Below the pieces are notes generated by a model. The model was not told where the DNA came from, ran no database searches, and saw only the letters and a list, made by a program, of their open reading frames with translations. From Bacteroides salyersiae WAL 10018 = DSM 18765 = JCM 12988 (lineage in GTDB: Bacteria > Bacteroidota > Bacteroidia > Bacteroidales > Bacteroidaceae), in assembly GCF_000381365.1 (NCBI RefSeq), contig NZ_KB905467.1, positions 115,139-179,138 on the forward strand: a stretch of 64,000 nt of DNA, in the 5' to 3' direction. Below are positions 8,554-17,541 of the stretch, one piece after another. The first letter of the stretch is position 1, and each line of letters opens with the position of its first letter. The translations under genes and the position numbers were made by a program.

Positions 8554-9945
8554 ATGACTATGAATAAACATTTATCTTTGATTTTTTCTTTATTTCCGAT
8601 TAGCTGTGTTGTTGGACAAAATATTACTCATGCGACATCAATGCGTCCTAATATAGTCTATATTTTAGCGGACGATTTAGGAATTGGGGATTTAGGTTGT
8701 TATGGGTAAAAAATATTGAAAACTCCCAATATAGACCGATTAGCAATGAATGGTATGCGTTTTACCAACCATTATGCCGGTTCTACAGTTAGTGCGCCAT
8801 CCCGTTGTGCTTTGTTGACAGGTAAGGATATGGGACATGCTTATATAAGGGGAAACAAACATTTACCTGATGCTACATCTATGGGTTACGATTTCCCTTT
8901 GGCAAGTAGTGAAAACACTGTTGCAGATTTACTTAAACAGTGCGAATATGTTACTGCATGTGTTGGAAAGTGGGGACTTGGAGGACCAAATAGTGAAGGA
9001 GATCCTCGCAAACATGGATTTGATTATTTTTTCGGATATTTAAGTCAGCGCAAGGCCCATCGTTACTATCCGGATTTTTTATGGGAAAATGATAAGCAAC
9101 TAATGCTAAAAAATCAAGTGTATTCTCCTTATTTGATAACAGAAAAGGCATTGGATTTCATTGATCGTAATGCTTCTAAATCATTATTCCTTTATTTTAC
9201 ACCTACACTGCCTCATGCAGAACTAATAGTTCCTAAAGAATCTTTACAGGAGTTTGATGGAAAATTTGATGAAGTTCCATTTCATGGTAATCGCTATGCG
9301 GCACAAGCAAAGCCACGTGCTGCTTATGCTGCTATGGTGAGTTGTTTGGATCATGCGGTAGGTAAAATTGTAGGAAAGCTAAAAGAGAAAAATATATTGG
9401 AGAATACGATTATCATTTTTTCTTCGGATAACGGCGTACATCAAGAGGGAGGACATGATCCGGAGTATTTCAATAGCAATGGCATTTTTCGTGGAATCAA
9501 ACGTGATTTGTACGAAGGGGGAATACATACTCCTTTTATTGTGCAGTGGGAAAATGTAATTGCAAAGGGGCAGACCAGTTCGCACATTTCCGCATTTTGG
9601 GATTTTCTGCCTACAGTAGCTGATATAGTAGGATGTGATAAACCTGAAAATTGTGACGGAATATCTTTTTTACCAACATTGACTGGAAAAGGAACACAAA
9701 GGGAACATGAATATATATATCATGAAACCTATGAGCGAGAAGGTAAACAGTCTATCATTAAAGATGGTTGGAAATTGGTAAGATTGAATATGAAACATCC
9801 CCAAAATATAGTAGAAGAACTGTATGATATGAACAAAGATCCGTCGGAGCAAAAAAACTTGATAGAACAGTACCCTAAAATCGCTGATGAACTTAGGAAG
9901 TTGGCTATTTCTGTTCATCAATTCAATCCGAATTTTTCATGGTAA
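8554..9945 (+). pseudogene. Third Ser-type sulfatase, broken by an in-frame TAA
   Basis: Reading from ATG 8554 (or 8560) gives a signal peptide, then RPNIVYILADDLGIGDLG with the metal-binding Asp pair, then TAA at 8707-8709 followed in the same frame by KILKTPNIDRLA. Intact sulfatases, including the one at 92, have Gln at this place (GQKIIKTPNID), so a single CAA to TAA change explains it. Downstream the frame is open to 9945 with the catalytic motif S-A-P-S-R and the second metal site SSDNGVH. A restart at ATG 8716 would lack the signal peptide and the Asp pair, so it should be inactive. It is most similar in motif style to the first sulfatase. Possible readings are a true null allele, a recent mutation, or a base-call error. 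Confidence 0.88.
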
Positions 9946-10062
9946 CATACTTTCTCTGAGTAATTGTAAAACAGTAAATAGAATTTTGTTGGGGGTATGT
10001 CAAGGTTCAACTTTAGAGAAAATGATTTTAATCTGAAATTTGATGCTTTTCATCAGTAATAA

Positions 10063-10107
10063 AAAGAGCTGTATCAACTTTACCTTTGAATAATGATACA
10101 GCTCTTT
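10063..10107 (+). terminator. Rho-independent terminator after the glycan cluster
   Basis: Perfect 14-base inverted repeat, AAAGAGCTGTATCA at 10063-10076 with its complement at 10094-10107. The loop is 17 bases, and a T-rich tail follows. It sits 118 bases after the last sulfatase and would end the cluster transcript. The rest of the gap 9946-10281 shows no gene. Confidence 0.7.
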
Positions 10108-10281
10108 TATGTTTATCAGTTACAATCCTTATCCATCTTTTCGATTTGCTAATGAGGAGGCTTTTTAGAAAATAGATCGTTTTTGAAGCCGAAAAATAAA
10201 TCTATATATTTGTAGCATAGAGGATATTTCTCGGCAAGACTTAACTAATTATTTTATTCAATTTACGGCTATCAATCAAAT

Positions 10282-10815
10282 ATGAAATTCACTGGTTCTG
10301 AACAAAAAGGAGTCGGCATGGAACTGGAACAGTATCGTACCCGGCTCGAACAGATGGTTGAAGAGAAATCCAAAGACTTAATTGCCATTCAAGAAAAACT
10401 GGAAACAACTAACCGAAGGAAGTTGTTGTTTATCAGTGTGTTGTAGATATTGCAATTGGAACCGGATATACTTACGGCTATGAATATGGCGCTTGCGGAA
10501 ATTGGCTGCTATACCGGTGTCGATCGTTTGGCGACATGGGAAAACCACCTTGACGGTGTTACCTATGGCAGTACCTATGAATGGTGTAACGACGGTATCG
10601 AGCCGGCTATAGATTATCTGCGGAGTATGACTATTGAGGCGGGAAAGCCTTGGTTTGATATGTTCGAAGATAATAATATTATCTGTACATCTGATATTTA
10701 TTCGCTCGATCCTTTTATTGCTCAGATGCTCGAAGTACAGGGTGTAAAGGCTATTGCTGTTTTTCCGCTTTCACAGTTAGGCGTACACTTCGGTTTTCTT
10801 TCTATTTATTTGTAA
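10282..10815 (+). pseudogene. Remnant of a GAF-domain sensor protein
   Basis: A reading frame from ATG 10282 encodes a charged coiled-coil-like linker (about residues 12-52), then meets TAG at 10444-10446. The frame stays open to 10815 with a GAF-like segment containing LEPDILTAMNMALAEIG, a WENHLDGV stretch and VKAIAVFPLS. A coiled linker followed by GAF is the layout seen in the middle of large PAS/GAF hybrid histidine kinases. No kinase, receiver or output domain follows, and no PAS domain precedes. It is therefore read as a leftover piece of a sensor gene with both ends lost and one internal stop. A separate small GAF protein starting at an internal codon is possible but less likely. Confidence 0.65.
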
Positions 10816-10901
10816 TGCATCTAATTTTATCGTTTTGGGATAAGTAAACAAGGAGTTGTATTTTGTTTGTAATGGAAATGTGATATTCCGAAAGAAATCT
10901 T

Positions 10902-10909
10902 TATCTTTG
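10902..10909 (+). promoter_or_regulatory. Putative -7 element for the hybrid regulator
   Basis: TATCTTTG fits the Bacteroides TAnnTTTG box and lies 28 bases before the ATG at 10938. No TTTG was found at the usual 19-21 base distance upstream, so only the -7 half is supported. Confidence 0.35.
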
Positions 10910-10937
10910 AATCTCAATACACATTCTACTAACAACT

Positions 10938-13733
10938 ATGAGATATAGGATGAAAATGTTGCGGGAGATGCGGTGGTGTAATTCAGCATTTATGGCCGGT
11001 TTATTTTCTTTATTGGTCTTTATAACCGGATGCAAGGAGGATACACCTCATTACGTAATCGGGATGTCACAATGTAGTGATGACAGTTGGCGTCATAAGA
11101 TGAACGATGAGATATTGCGTGAGGCTATGTTTTATGACGGGGTCTCGGTCGAAATACGTTCGGCGCATGATGATAATAAGAGGCAGATAGAGGATATCCG
11201 CTATTTTATTGACAAGAAAGTAGACTTGTTAATTGTGGCTCCCAACGAAGCCGCGCCGATTACACCGGTGGTGGAAGAGGCTTTTGATAAAGGGATTCCT
11301 GTTATTATGGTGGACCGGAAAATTTTGTCTGATAAGTATACCGCTTTTATGGGAGCGGATAATTATGAAATAGGACGGGAAGTCGGTAATTATCTGGCAG
11401 CGAAGCTCGGAGGTAAAGGAAATATCGTAGAGCTTACCGGCTTGAGCGGTTCGACTCCTGCTATGGAGCGGCATCAGGGATTTATGAGTGCCATCAGTCA
11501 TTATCCGGACATTCATCTGTTGGCTAAAGCGGATGCTGCCTGGGAGCGTGAACCGGGACGAATCATAATGGATTCTCTTTTGAAAATTTATCCGAAGATA
11601 GATGCTGTCTATTCACACAATGACCGCATTGCACCGGGAGCTTTCGAAGCGGCACAAAAACAGGGGAGAGAAAAAGGGATTGTGTTTGTAGGGATCGATG
11701 CCTTGCCCGGAAAAGGAAACGGGGTGGAATTGGTGTTGGATCATGTGCTGGATGCTACTTTTATCTATCCTACCAATGGAGACAAAGTGTTGGAGATGGC
11801 GATGAATATTCTTGAAAAGAAGCCTTTTCCGCGTGAAACTACTTTGGAAACAGCGATTGTCGATCCGATAAATGCTCCGGTGATGAAACTCCAGACGGCT
11901 CATATTGCCGATCTTGATGAGAAAATAGAAACGTTGAACGGCCGTATCAGTGGATATTTGTCCCGGTATGCCAATCAGCAGGTGGTACTTTATGGCAGTT
12001 TGTTTGTCCTGTTATTGGTGGCCGGACTTTTGTTGGTAGTCTATAAAGCTCTCCGAACTAAAAACAGACTGAATTCTGAACTTTCCAGACAAAAGGCGCA
12101 GTTGGAGGAACAACGTGATACTCTTTCGGAGCAACGGGACCAATTGGTTCAACTGTCTCATCAGTTGGAAGAGGCAACTCATGCGAAATTGGTGTTTTTT
12201 ACCAATATATCCCATGATTTCCGTACTCCCTTGACATTGGTGGCAGATCCGGTAGAACAGTTGCTTGCAGATAAAACGCTTTCCGGCGATCAGCATAGAC
12301 TGCTGCTTCTTGTTCAGCGCAATGTGAATATCTTGCTGCGTCTGGTCAATCAGATTCTTGATTTTCGTAAGTATGAAAATGGTAAGATGGAGTATACTCC
12401 GGTTCCTGTCGATTTATTGCAATGCCTTGAAAACTGGAACGAATCTTTTCAGGCGGCAGCACGTAAGAAACATATTCGTTTTTCTTTCGATCATATGCCG
12501 GATACAAACTATCGTATCCAAGCTGATGTAGAGAAGTTGGAACGTATTTATTTCAATCTTCTTTCCAATGCCTTTAAGTTTACTCCGGAGAATGGGAAGG
12601 TGACAGTCCGTCTTTTTGCCTTGGAAAAGGAAGGACAACCTTTTTTCCGTTTTACCGTAGCCAATACCGGTAGCTTGATTTCTGCGGAGCATATCCGTAG
12701 CATCTTCGACCGGTTTTATAAGATAGATATGCATCATGCCGGATCCGGTATCGGTCTTGCTCTGGTGAAAGCTTTTGTAGAAATGCATGGTGGAACTATA
12801 CAGGTGGAAAGTGATGAGAAGCAGGGGACGATGTTTACGGTTGATCTTCCATCTTGTTGTTGTACATCTTCTCCGGATACATCTTCTATGGATATGTCTT
12901 CTATGGGTACATCCGGTCATGAGTCTCCTGTCGAATTATTGGAAGGGGAGGAAGAGGAAGAACGGAATTATGATTCTTCCCGGATGTCTGTATTGGTGAT
13001 CGATGACAACGCGGATATCCGTTCTTATATTCATGGATTGTTAAGTGCGGAATATTCTGTGATCGAGGCGGCTAACGGTTCGGAAGGTATCCGCAAAGCG
13101 ATGAAATATGTGCCCGATTTGATTATTTCCGATGTGATGATGCCGGGAATAGATGGCATTGAGTGTTGCCGTCGTTTGAAGAGCGAATTGCAGACTTGCC
13201 ATATTCCGGTAATCTTGCTGACGGCTTGTTCTCTTGATGAGCAGCGTATTCAAGGTTATGACGGCGGTGCAGATTCGTACATATCCAAGCCTTTCAGCTC
13301 GCAGTTATTGTTGGCGCGTATTCATAATTTGATTGATTCGCACCAACGTCTGAAGCAATTCTTCGGGGATAGGCAAACGTTGGCGAAAGAGGATATTTGT
13401 GATCTGGATAAGGATTTTGTTGAAAAGTTCAAGGCTCTTATTGAAGAGAAAATGGGAGACTCTGAATTGAATGTGGAAGATCTGGGTAGAGAAATGGGGT
13501 TGAGCCGTGTGCAATTATACCGCAAAATAAAGTCACTGACCAATTATGCTCCTAATGAACTGTTGCGTATGTCCCGTTTGAAACGGGCGGCATCTTTGTT
13601 GGCCTCTTCCGGAATGACAGTGGCTGAGATTGCCTATGAGGTCGGATTTACTTCTCCTTCTTATTTTACAAAATGTTACAAGGAACAGTTCGGCGAGAGT
13701 CCGACGGAATTTTTGAAACGGAAAGGGACGTGA
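10938..13733 (+). CDS. Hybrid two-component regulator with periplasmic binding domain
   Basis: 931-residue one-protein signalling system. Order: N-terminal membrane anchor (about 17-35); periplasmic sugar-binding-like domain of the LacI/ribose-binding type (about 40-330), with IGMSQCSDDSWR and VDLLIVAPNEAAPI; transmembrane helix about 350-370; coiled coil; histidine kinase with SHDFRTPLTL (His near 425) and ATPase boxes NLLSNAFKF and GSGIGLAL; a Ser/Met/Thr-rich linker; receiver with IISDVMMPG (Asp near 730); AraC-type DNA-binding domain to the end. This architecture is known in Bacteroides sugar sensors such as the fructose-responsive BT1754. The ligand is probably a monosaccharide, but no transport or degradation genes follow directly. 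Targets could be the glycan cluster upstream or unlinked genes. Confidence 0.92.
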   Translation: MRYRMKMLREMRWCNSAFMAGLFSLLVFITGCKEDTPHYVIGMSQCSDDSWRHKMNDEILREAMFYDGVSVEIRSAHDDNKRQIEDIRYFIDKKVDLLIVAPNEAAPITPVVEEAFDKGIPVIMVDRKILSDKYTAFMGADNYEIGREVGNYLAAKLGGKGNIVELTGLSGSTPAMERHQGFMSAISHYPDIHLLAKADAAWEREPGRIIMDSLLKIYPKIDAVYSHNDRIAPGAFEAAQKQGREKGIVFVGIDALPGKGNGVELVLDHVLDATFIYPTNGDKVLEMAMNILEKKPFPRETTLETAIVDPINAPVMKLQTAHIADLDEKIETLNGRISGYLSRYANQQVVLYGSLFVLLLVAGLLLVVYKALRTKNRLNSELSRQKAQLEEQRDTLSEQRDQLVQLSHQLEEATHAKLVFFTNISHDFRTPLTLVADPVEQLLADKTLSGDQHRLLLLVQRNVNILLRLVNQILDFRKYENGKMEYTPVPVDLLQCLENWNESFQAAARKKHIRFSFDHMPDTNYRIQADVEKLERIYFNLLSNAFKFTPENGKVTVRLFALEKEGQPFFRFTVANTGSLISAEHIRSIFDRFYKIDMHHAGSGIGLALVKAFVEMHGGTIQVESDEKQGTMFTVDLPSCCCTSSPDTSSMDMSSMGTSGHESPVELLEGEEEEERNYDSSRMSVLVIDDNADIRSYIHGLLSAEYSVIEAANGSEGIRKAMKYVPDLIISDVMMPGIDGIECCRRLKSELQTCHIPVILLTACSLDEQRIQGYDGGADSYISKPFSSQLLLARIHNLIDSHQRLKQFFGDRQTLAKEDICDLDKDFVEKFKALIEEKMGDSELNVEDLGREMGLSRVQLYRKIKSLTNYAPNELLRMSRLKRAASLLASSGMTVAEIAYEVGFTSPSYFTKCYKEQFGESPTEFLKRKGT

Positions 13734-13805
13734 GGGGGAATGAAAAGAATGAAAGAATGAAAAAATGAGAGGATGAAGGAGTGAACGAAATGAAGGAATT
13801 GAGGA
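13734..13805 (+). repeat. Purine-rich GAATGAAA-type imperfect repeats
   Basis: The 72-base gap between the hybrid regulator and the alkyltransferase is almost all A and G on this strand. It repeats variants of GAATGAAA/GGATGAAG about eight times. Several in-frame or near-frame ATGs and purine-rich boxes occur, so it may affect ribosome loading at the next gene. It may equally be a slippage-prone spacer of no function. Confidence 0.5.
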
Positions 13806-14138
13806 ATGAAAGATTATAAAGTCAATAAAGAAAAAATGTCTGATGCTTTCTGCCGGGAAGTGTACGGTGTTGTTCGGGATGTGCCTGCCGGAAAGGTTAT
13901 TTCTTACGGAGAAATAGCCTCTTTATTGGGAAAGCCGCAATGCTCGCGTATGGTAGGGAGAGCCTTGAAACAGGTTCCTTCCGAATTGAATCTGCCTTGT
14001 CATCGGGTAGTCAATGCACAGGGAAGGCTTGCTCCCGGATGGGAAGAACAGCGTCTGTTGTTGCAGGAGGAGGGCGTTTGTTTTAGAAAAAATGGAAATG
14101 TGGATATGACCCGATGCCTGTGGCATTATGATGAATAA
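13806..14138 (+). CDS. MGMT-family DNA alkyltransferase, small
   Basis: 110-residue protein covering only the C-terminal active-site domain of O6-alkylguanine-DNA alkyltransferase. It shows GKVISYGEIASLLG (DNA-binding helix-turn-helix region), a SRMVGRAL arginine-finger-like segment, and PCHRVV with the acceptor Cys. Because Cys is present, direct transfer of an alkyl group from damaged guanine is possible; alkyltransferase-like proteins (ATL) have Trp there. It is shorter than full Ogt/Ada proteins and lacks the N-terminal domain. An in-frame ATG at 13836 is an alternative start. It is followed 29 bases later by fkp, perhaps in one transcript, with no functional link evident. Confidence 0.85.
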   Translation: MKDYKVNKEKMSDAFCREVYGVVRDVPAGKVISYGEIASLLGKPQCSRMVGRALKQVPSELNLPCHRVVNAQGRLAPGWEEQRLLLQEEGVCFRKNGNVDMTRCLWHYDE

Positions 14139-14167
14139 CATGAATTTTAAATAATAACAGATTAATC

Positions 14168-17020
14168 ATGAAGAAATTACTATCTCTGCCGCCGAATTTG
14201 GTTCATTGCTTTCATGAGTTGGAAGGAGTGGATACTTCGGAATGGTTTTGTACTTCCGATCCCATAGGGGCTAAGTTGGGTTCGGGGGGGGGAACAACTT
14301 GGTTGCTGCAAGCCTGTCATGAAAATTATGCTTCCGGAGAGTCCTTCCCGGGGTGGCTGGAAAACGAAAAAAGAATATTGCTTCACGCCGGTGGACAAAG
14401 TCGCCGCCTTCCCGGATATGCTCCTTCCGGAAAGATACTGACTCCGATACCTGTTTTTAGTTGGGAACGGGGACAGCGGTTGGAACAGAACTTACTGTCT
14501 CTTCAATTGCCTCTTTACGAGAGAATCATGGGTATGGCACCTGAGAAAATACATACGTTGATAGCGAGCGGTGATGTATACATCCGTTCGGAAAAGCCAT
14601 TGCAGGATATTCCCGATGCTGATGTCGTGTGTTACGGGCTTTGGGTAAACCCGTCGTTGGCTACTCATCATGGGGTATTTGTTTCTGACAGGAAGACGCC
14701 GGATATACTTGATTTTATGTTGCAGAAACCTTCTCTTGCAGAGTTGGAGGGGTTGGCCAAAACACATCTTTTCCTTATGGATATCGGGATATGGCTGTTG
14801 AGTGACCGTGCCGTAGAACTTTTGATGAAGCGTTCTTTAGATAAAGATACCGGCGAGATAACCTATTATGATCTCTATTCCGATTATGGGCTTGCTCTCG
14901 GTAGCCATCCGAAGACGATAGATGAAGAGCTGAATAGTCTTTCCGTTGCCATACTGCCTTTGCCCGGAGGAGAGTTTTATCATTACGGAACAAGTCGTGA
15001 GCTTATTTCTTCTACGTTGGCTGTACAGGATAAAGTTCGCGACCAGCGTCTTATCATGCATCGGAAGGTGAAACCGAACCCGGCAATCTTTGTGCAGAAC
15101 TCTTCTACTGCCATCTCTTTTTCTGCTGGAAATGCGAATCTGTGGATTGAAAACAGTTACGTGGGCAAAGGGTGGAAATTGGGCTCTTGTCAGATAATAA
15201 CGGGGATACCGGAGAATGATTGGGAGATTTCTTTGCCGGACGGTATTTGTCTGGATGTGGTTCCGATGGGGGAAAATGGTTTTGTAGCACGTCCTTATGG
15301 ATTGGATGATGTATTTAAAGGAGCCTTGAACTCGCCGCATACGATGTTTACCGGCATTCCTTTTACGGAGTGGATGGAGCAACGTGGTCTGTCGACCGAT
15401 GATTTCCGGGGACGCATCGATGATTTACAGGCCGCTCCTGTCTTTCCGTTGACCGAGTCGGTAGAGGAACTTGGGGTACTGCTACGCTGGATGACTACTG
15501 AACCTGATCTGGCAGAAGGGCGTGCATTATGGCTGAATAGTAAAAAGTTCTCGGCCGATGAAATTTCTGCACGTGCCAATCTGCAACGGCTCTATGCCCA
15601 GCGTACAGCTTTTCGTAGGGGAAACTGGCAGGCGTTGTCGACTAATTACGAGAAGAGTGTTTTCTATCAACTTGATTTGGAAGATGCGGCTCATGGATTT
15701 GTAAAACTTGGACTTGAAACACCACGGGCTCTTCCGGACGATGCTGCACAGATGTTGCAAATGCACAACCGGATGTTACGGGCCCGTATTATGGAGTTGG
15801 AAGGCAAGCAAGACAGCCGTGAAGAAGAAAAGGCGGCATTCGGTTTGTTACGTAATGGTTTGTTGGGGCAGGTTTGCAAACAAAAGAGCCATCCTGTACT
15901 CAATGTTTATTCCGATCAGATTGTATGGGGACGCAGTCCTGTACGTGTCGATGTGGCAGGAGGTTGGACGGACACTCCTCCTTATTCGCTTTATTCCGGT
16001 GGAAATGTGGTGAACTTGTCTATTGAGTTGAACGGGCAGCCTCCTTTGCAAGTATACGTTAAGACTTGTAAGGAGCCTCATATCGTACTTCGCTCCATCG
16101 ATATGGGAGCAATGGAAGTAGTGAATACTTATGAAGAGTTGCAGGATTATCGTAAGGTCGGTTCTCCTTTCTCTATACCCAAAGCTGCACTTGCACTGGC
16201 AGGTTTCATACCACAGTTTTCGGAAATCTGCTACGGTTCTTTGCAGGAACAATTGGAGGACTTTGGCGCTGGGATCGAAGTGACTTTGTTGGCTGCCATA
16301 CCGGCAGGTTCCGGACTGGGAACCAGCTCCATTCTTGCTTCCACCGTGTTGGGGGCTCTTAATGATTTTTGCGGATTGGCCTGGGATAAAAATGAAATCT
16401 GCCGTTGTACATTGGTATTAGAACAGTTGCTTACGACCGGTGGAGGTTGGCAGGATCAATACGGTGGTGTATTCTCCGGTGTGAAGTTATTGCAGACGGA
16501 AGCTGGATTTGATCAGACTCCGTTGGTACGCTGGTTGCCCGATCAGCTTTTCACAAAACCGGAATACCGCGATTGTCATTTACTGTATTACACAGGCATT
16601 ACCCGTACGGCAAAAGGAATATTGGGTGAGATTGTTCGTTCCATGTTTCTTAATTCCGGGAAGCATCTTGCGCTGTTGTCCGAAATGAAAGTTCATGCTT
16701 TGGATATGAATGAGGCTATCTTACGTGGCAATTTTATGAGTTATGGCAGGCTGGTAGGAAAGAGCTGGTTACAGAATAAAGCCCTTGATGCCGGTACTAA
16801 TCCACCGGAAGTGGAAAAGATTATTCGTTTGATTGAAGATTACACGTTAGGACATAAATTACCGGGAGCCGGAGGCGGTGGTTATTTATATATGGTGGCA
16901 AAAGACCCGCAGGCGGCTGTACAGATTCGTCGGATATTGACAGAATATGCTCCGAACTCACGGGCTCGTTTTGTAGAGATGACCCTGTCCGACAAAGGAT
17001 TGCAGGTATCCAGAAGTTAG
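14168..17020 (+). CDS. fkp: Bifunctional L-fucokinase / GDP-fucose pyrophosphorylase
   Basis: 950 residues, the size of Fkp first described in Bacteroides fragilis. It salvages host-derived L-fucose into GDP-fucose, used to fucosylate capsule and surface glycoproteins. The N-terminal half is the L-fucose-1-phosphate guanylyltransferase, with a Gly-rich GSGGGTTWLL loop near 38-47 and HAGGQSRRLPGYAPSGK near 73. A beta-helical middle links to a C-terminal GHMP kinase (about 585-950) with GRSPVRVDVAGGWTDTPP, the ATP loop PAGSGLGTSSI near 710 and KLPGAGGGGYLYMV near 897. The codons for the first Gly-rich loop form a run of nine G at 14284-14292 while staying in frame. The gene ends at a clear terminator. 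Confidence 0.97.
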   Translation: MKKLLSLPPNLVHCFHELEGVDTSEWFCTSDPIGAKLGSGGGTTWLLQACHENYASGESFPGWLENEKRILLHAGGQSRRLPGYAPSGKILTPIPVFSWERGQRLEQNLLSLQLPLYERIMGMAPEKIHTLIASGDVYIRSEKPLQDIPDADVVCYGLWVNPSLATHHGVFVSDRKTPDILDFMLQKPSLAELEGLAKTHLFLMDIGIWLLSDRAVELLMKRSLDKDTGEITYYDLYSDYGLALGSHPKTIDEELNSLSVAILPLPGGEFYHYGTSRELISSTLAVQDKVRDQRLIMHRKVKPNPAIFVQNSSTAISFSAGNANLWIENSYVGKGWKLGSCQIITGIPENDWEISLPDGICLDVVPMGENGFVARPYGLDDVFKGALNSPHTMFTGIPFTEWMEQRGLSTDDFRGRIDDLQAAPVFPLTESVEELGVLLRWMTTEPDLAEGRALWLNSKKFSADEISARANLQRLYAQRTAFRRGNWQALSTNYEKSVFYQLDLEDAAHGFVKLGLETPRALPDDAAQMLQMHNRMLRARIMELEGKQDSREEEKAAFGLLRNGLLGQVCKQKSHPVLNVYSDQIVWGRSPVRVDVAGGWTDTPPYSLYSGGNVVNLSIELNGQPPLQVYVKTCKEPHIVLRSIDMGAMEVVNTYEELQDYRKVGSPFSIPKAALALAGFIPQFSEICYGSLQEQLEDFGAGIEVTLLAAIPAGSGLGTSSILASTVLGALNDFCGLAWDKNEICRCTLVLEQLLTTGGGWQDQYGGVFSGVKLLQTEAGFDQTPLVRWLPDQLFTKPEYRDCHLLYYTGITRTAKGILGEIVRSMFLNSGKHLALLSEMKVHALDMNEAILRGNFMSYGRLVGKSWLQNKALDAGTNPPEVEKIIRLIEDYTLGHKLPGAGGGGYLYMVAKDPQAAVQIRRILTEYAPNSRARFVEMTLSDKGLQVSRS

Positions 17021-17033
17021 TTATTATTAATTT

Positions 17034-17069
17034 CCCGTAGCATCTTCCACTTTAGATGCTGCGGGTTTT
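17034..17069 (+). terminator. Terminator after fkp
   Basis: Stem CCCGTAGCATCT (17034-17045) with AGATGCTGCGGG (17054-17065), one G-T pair, an 8-base loop and a TTTT tail. It starts 14 bases after the fkp stop. Confidence 0.7.
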
Positions 17070-17100
17070 AAAAAAGATGCTATCTCTCTTGGAGGTGCAT

Positions 17101-17430
17101 TTATTTCCGGATATAGTGAGGCATTTCTCCGGGGAGTTCCATTGATATTTCTACCAGTCCGCCTACTATTCCTTCATTAAACCAGGCAGTTTGATAAATC
17201 ATCTTCTTGATGCCGTTTTTTTCTATTGTATAGGCATTACTGCCGCCGGTTTGTAGCATTTCATGTATTTTCTCCTGTGACTGTGCGTTGTGACAGGTAA
17301 GGAGATTTTTCCCAATTAGATTTCCGTATTTGGCAAACGTTTGGCATGCCTTGTCGTTCATGTAAAGGATGATTCCTTTGGTGTCGCATACGGTTACGGC
17401 ACAATTCATTTCTTTAGCCCATTCGTACAT
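17101..17430 (-). CDS. Stand-alone PAS-domain protein
   Basis: 109-residue soluble protein that is essentially one PAS fold: VTVCDTKGIILYMNDKAC near 12, then GKNLLTCHN near 39-47, and a C-terminal strand region with GIVGGLVEISMEL. The CHN segment resembles the CH-containing PAS domains found in DUF438-like sensors. There is no effector domain, so it could sense redox state or a ligand and act on a partner. It lies alone on the minus strand, facing fkp across the terminator, and upstream bases show no clear promoter. No partner is evident nearby. Confidence 0.75.
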   Translation of the reverse strand: MYEWAKEMNCAVTVCDTKGIILYMNDKACQTFAKYGNLIGKNLLTCHNAQSQEKIHEMLQTGGSNAYTIEKNGIKKMIYQTAWFNEGIVGGLVEISMELPGEMPHYIRK

Positions 17431-17488
17431 AGATTCTTTTTATCTTGATTTATGGGCAAAGATACTCTTATTCATTTGAAAGACAAAA

Positions 17489-17517
17489 AGGGAGAAACTC
17501 TGAAATTGCTTCTCCCT
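17489..17517 (-). terminator. Terminator of the 17542-18444 gene
   Basis: AGGGAGAA (17489-17496) pairs with TTCTCCCT (17510-17517). Read on the minus strand the hairpin is followed by CTTTTTG, as expected for an intrinsic terminator. It lies 25 bases past the stop codon. Confidence 0.6.
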
Positions 17518-17541
17518 ATTCAAATATTCGAATAAAATTTA

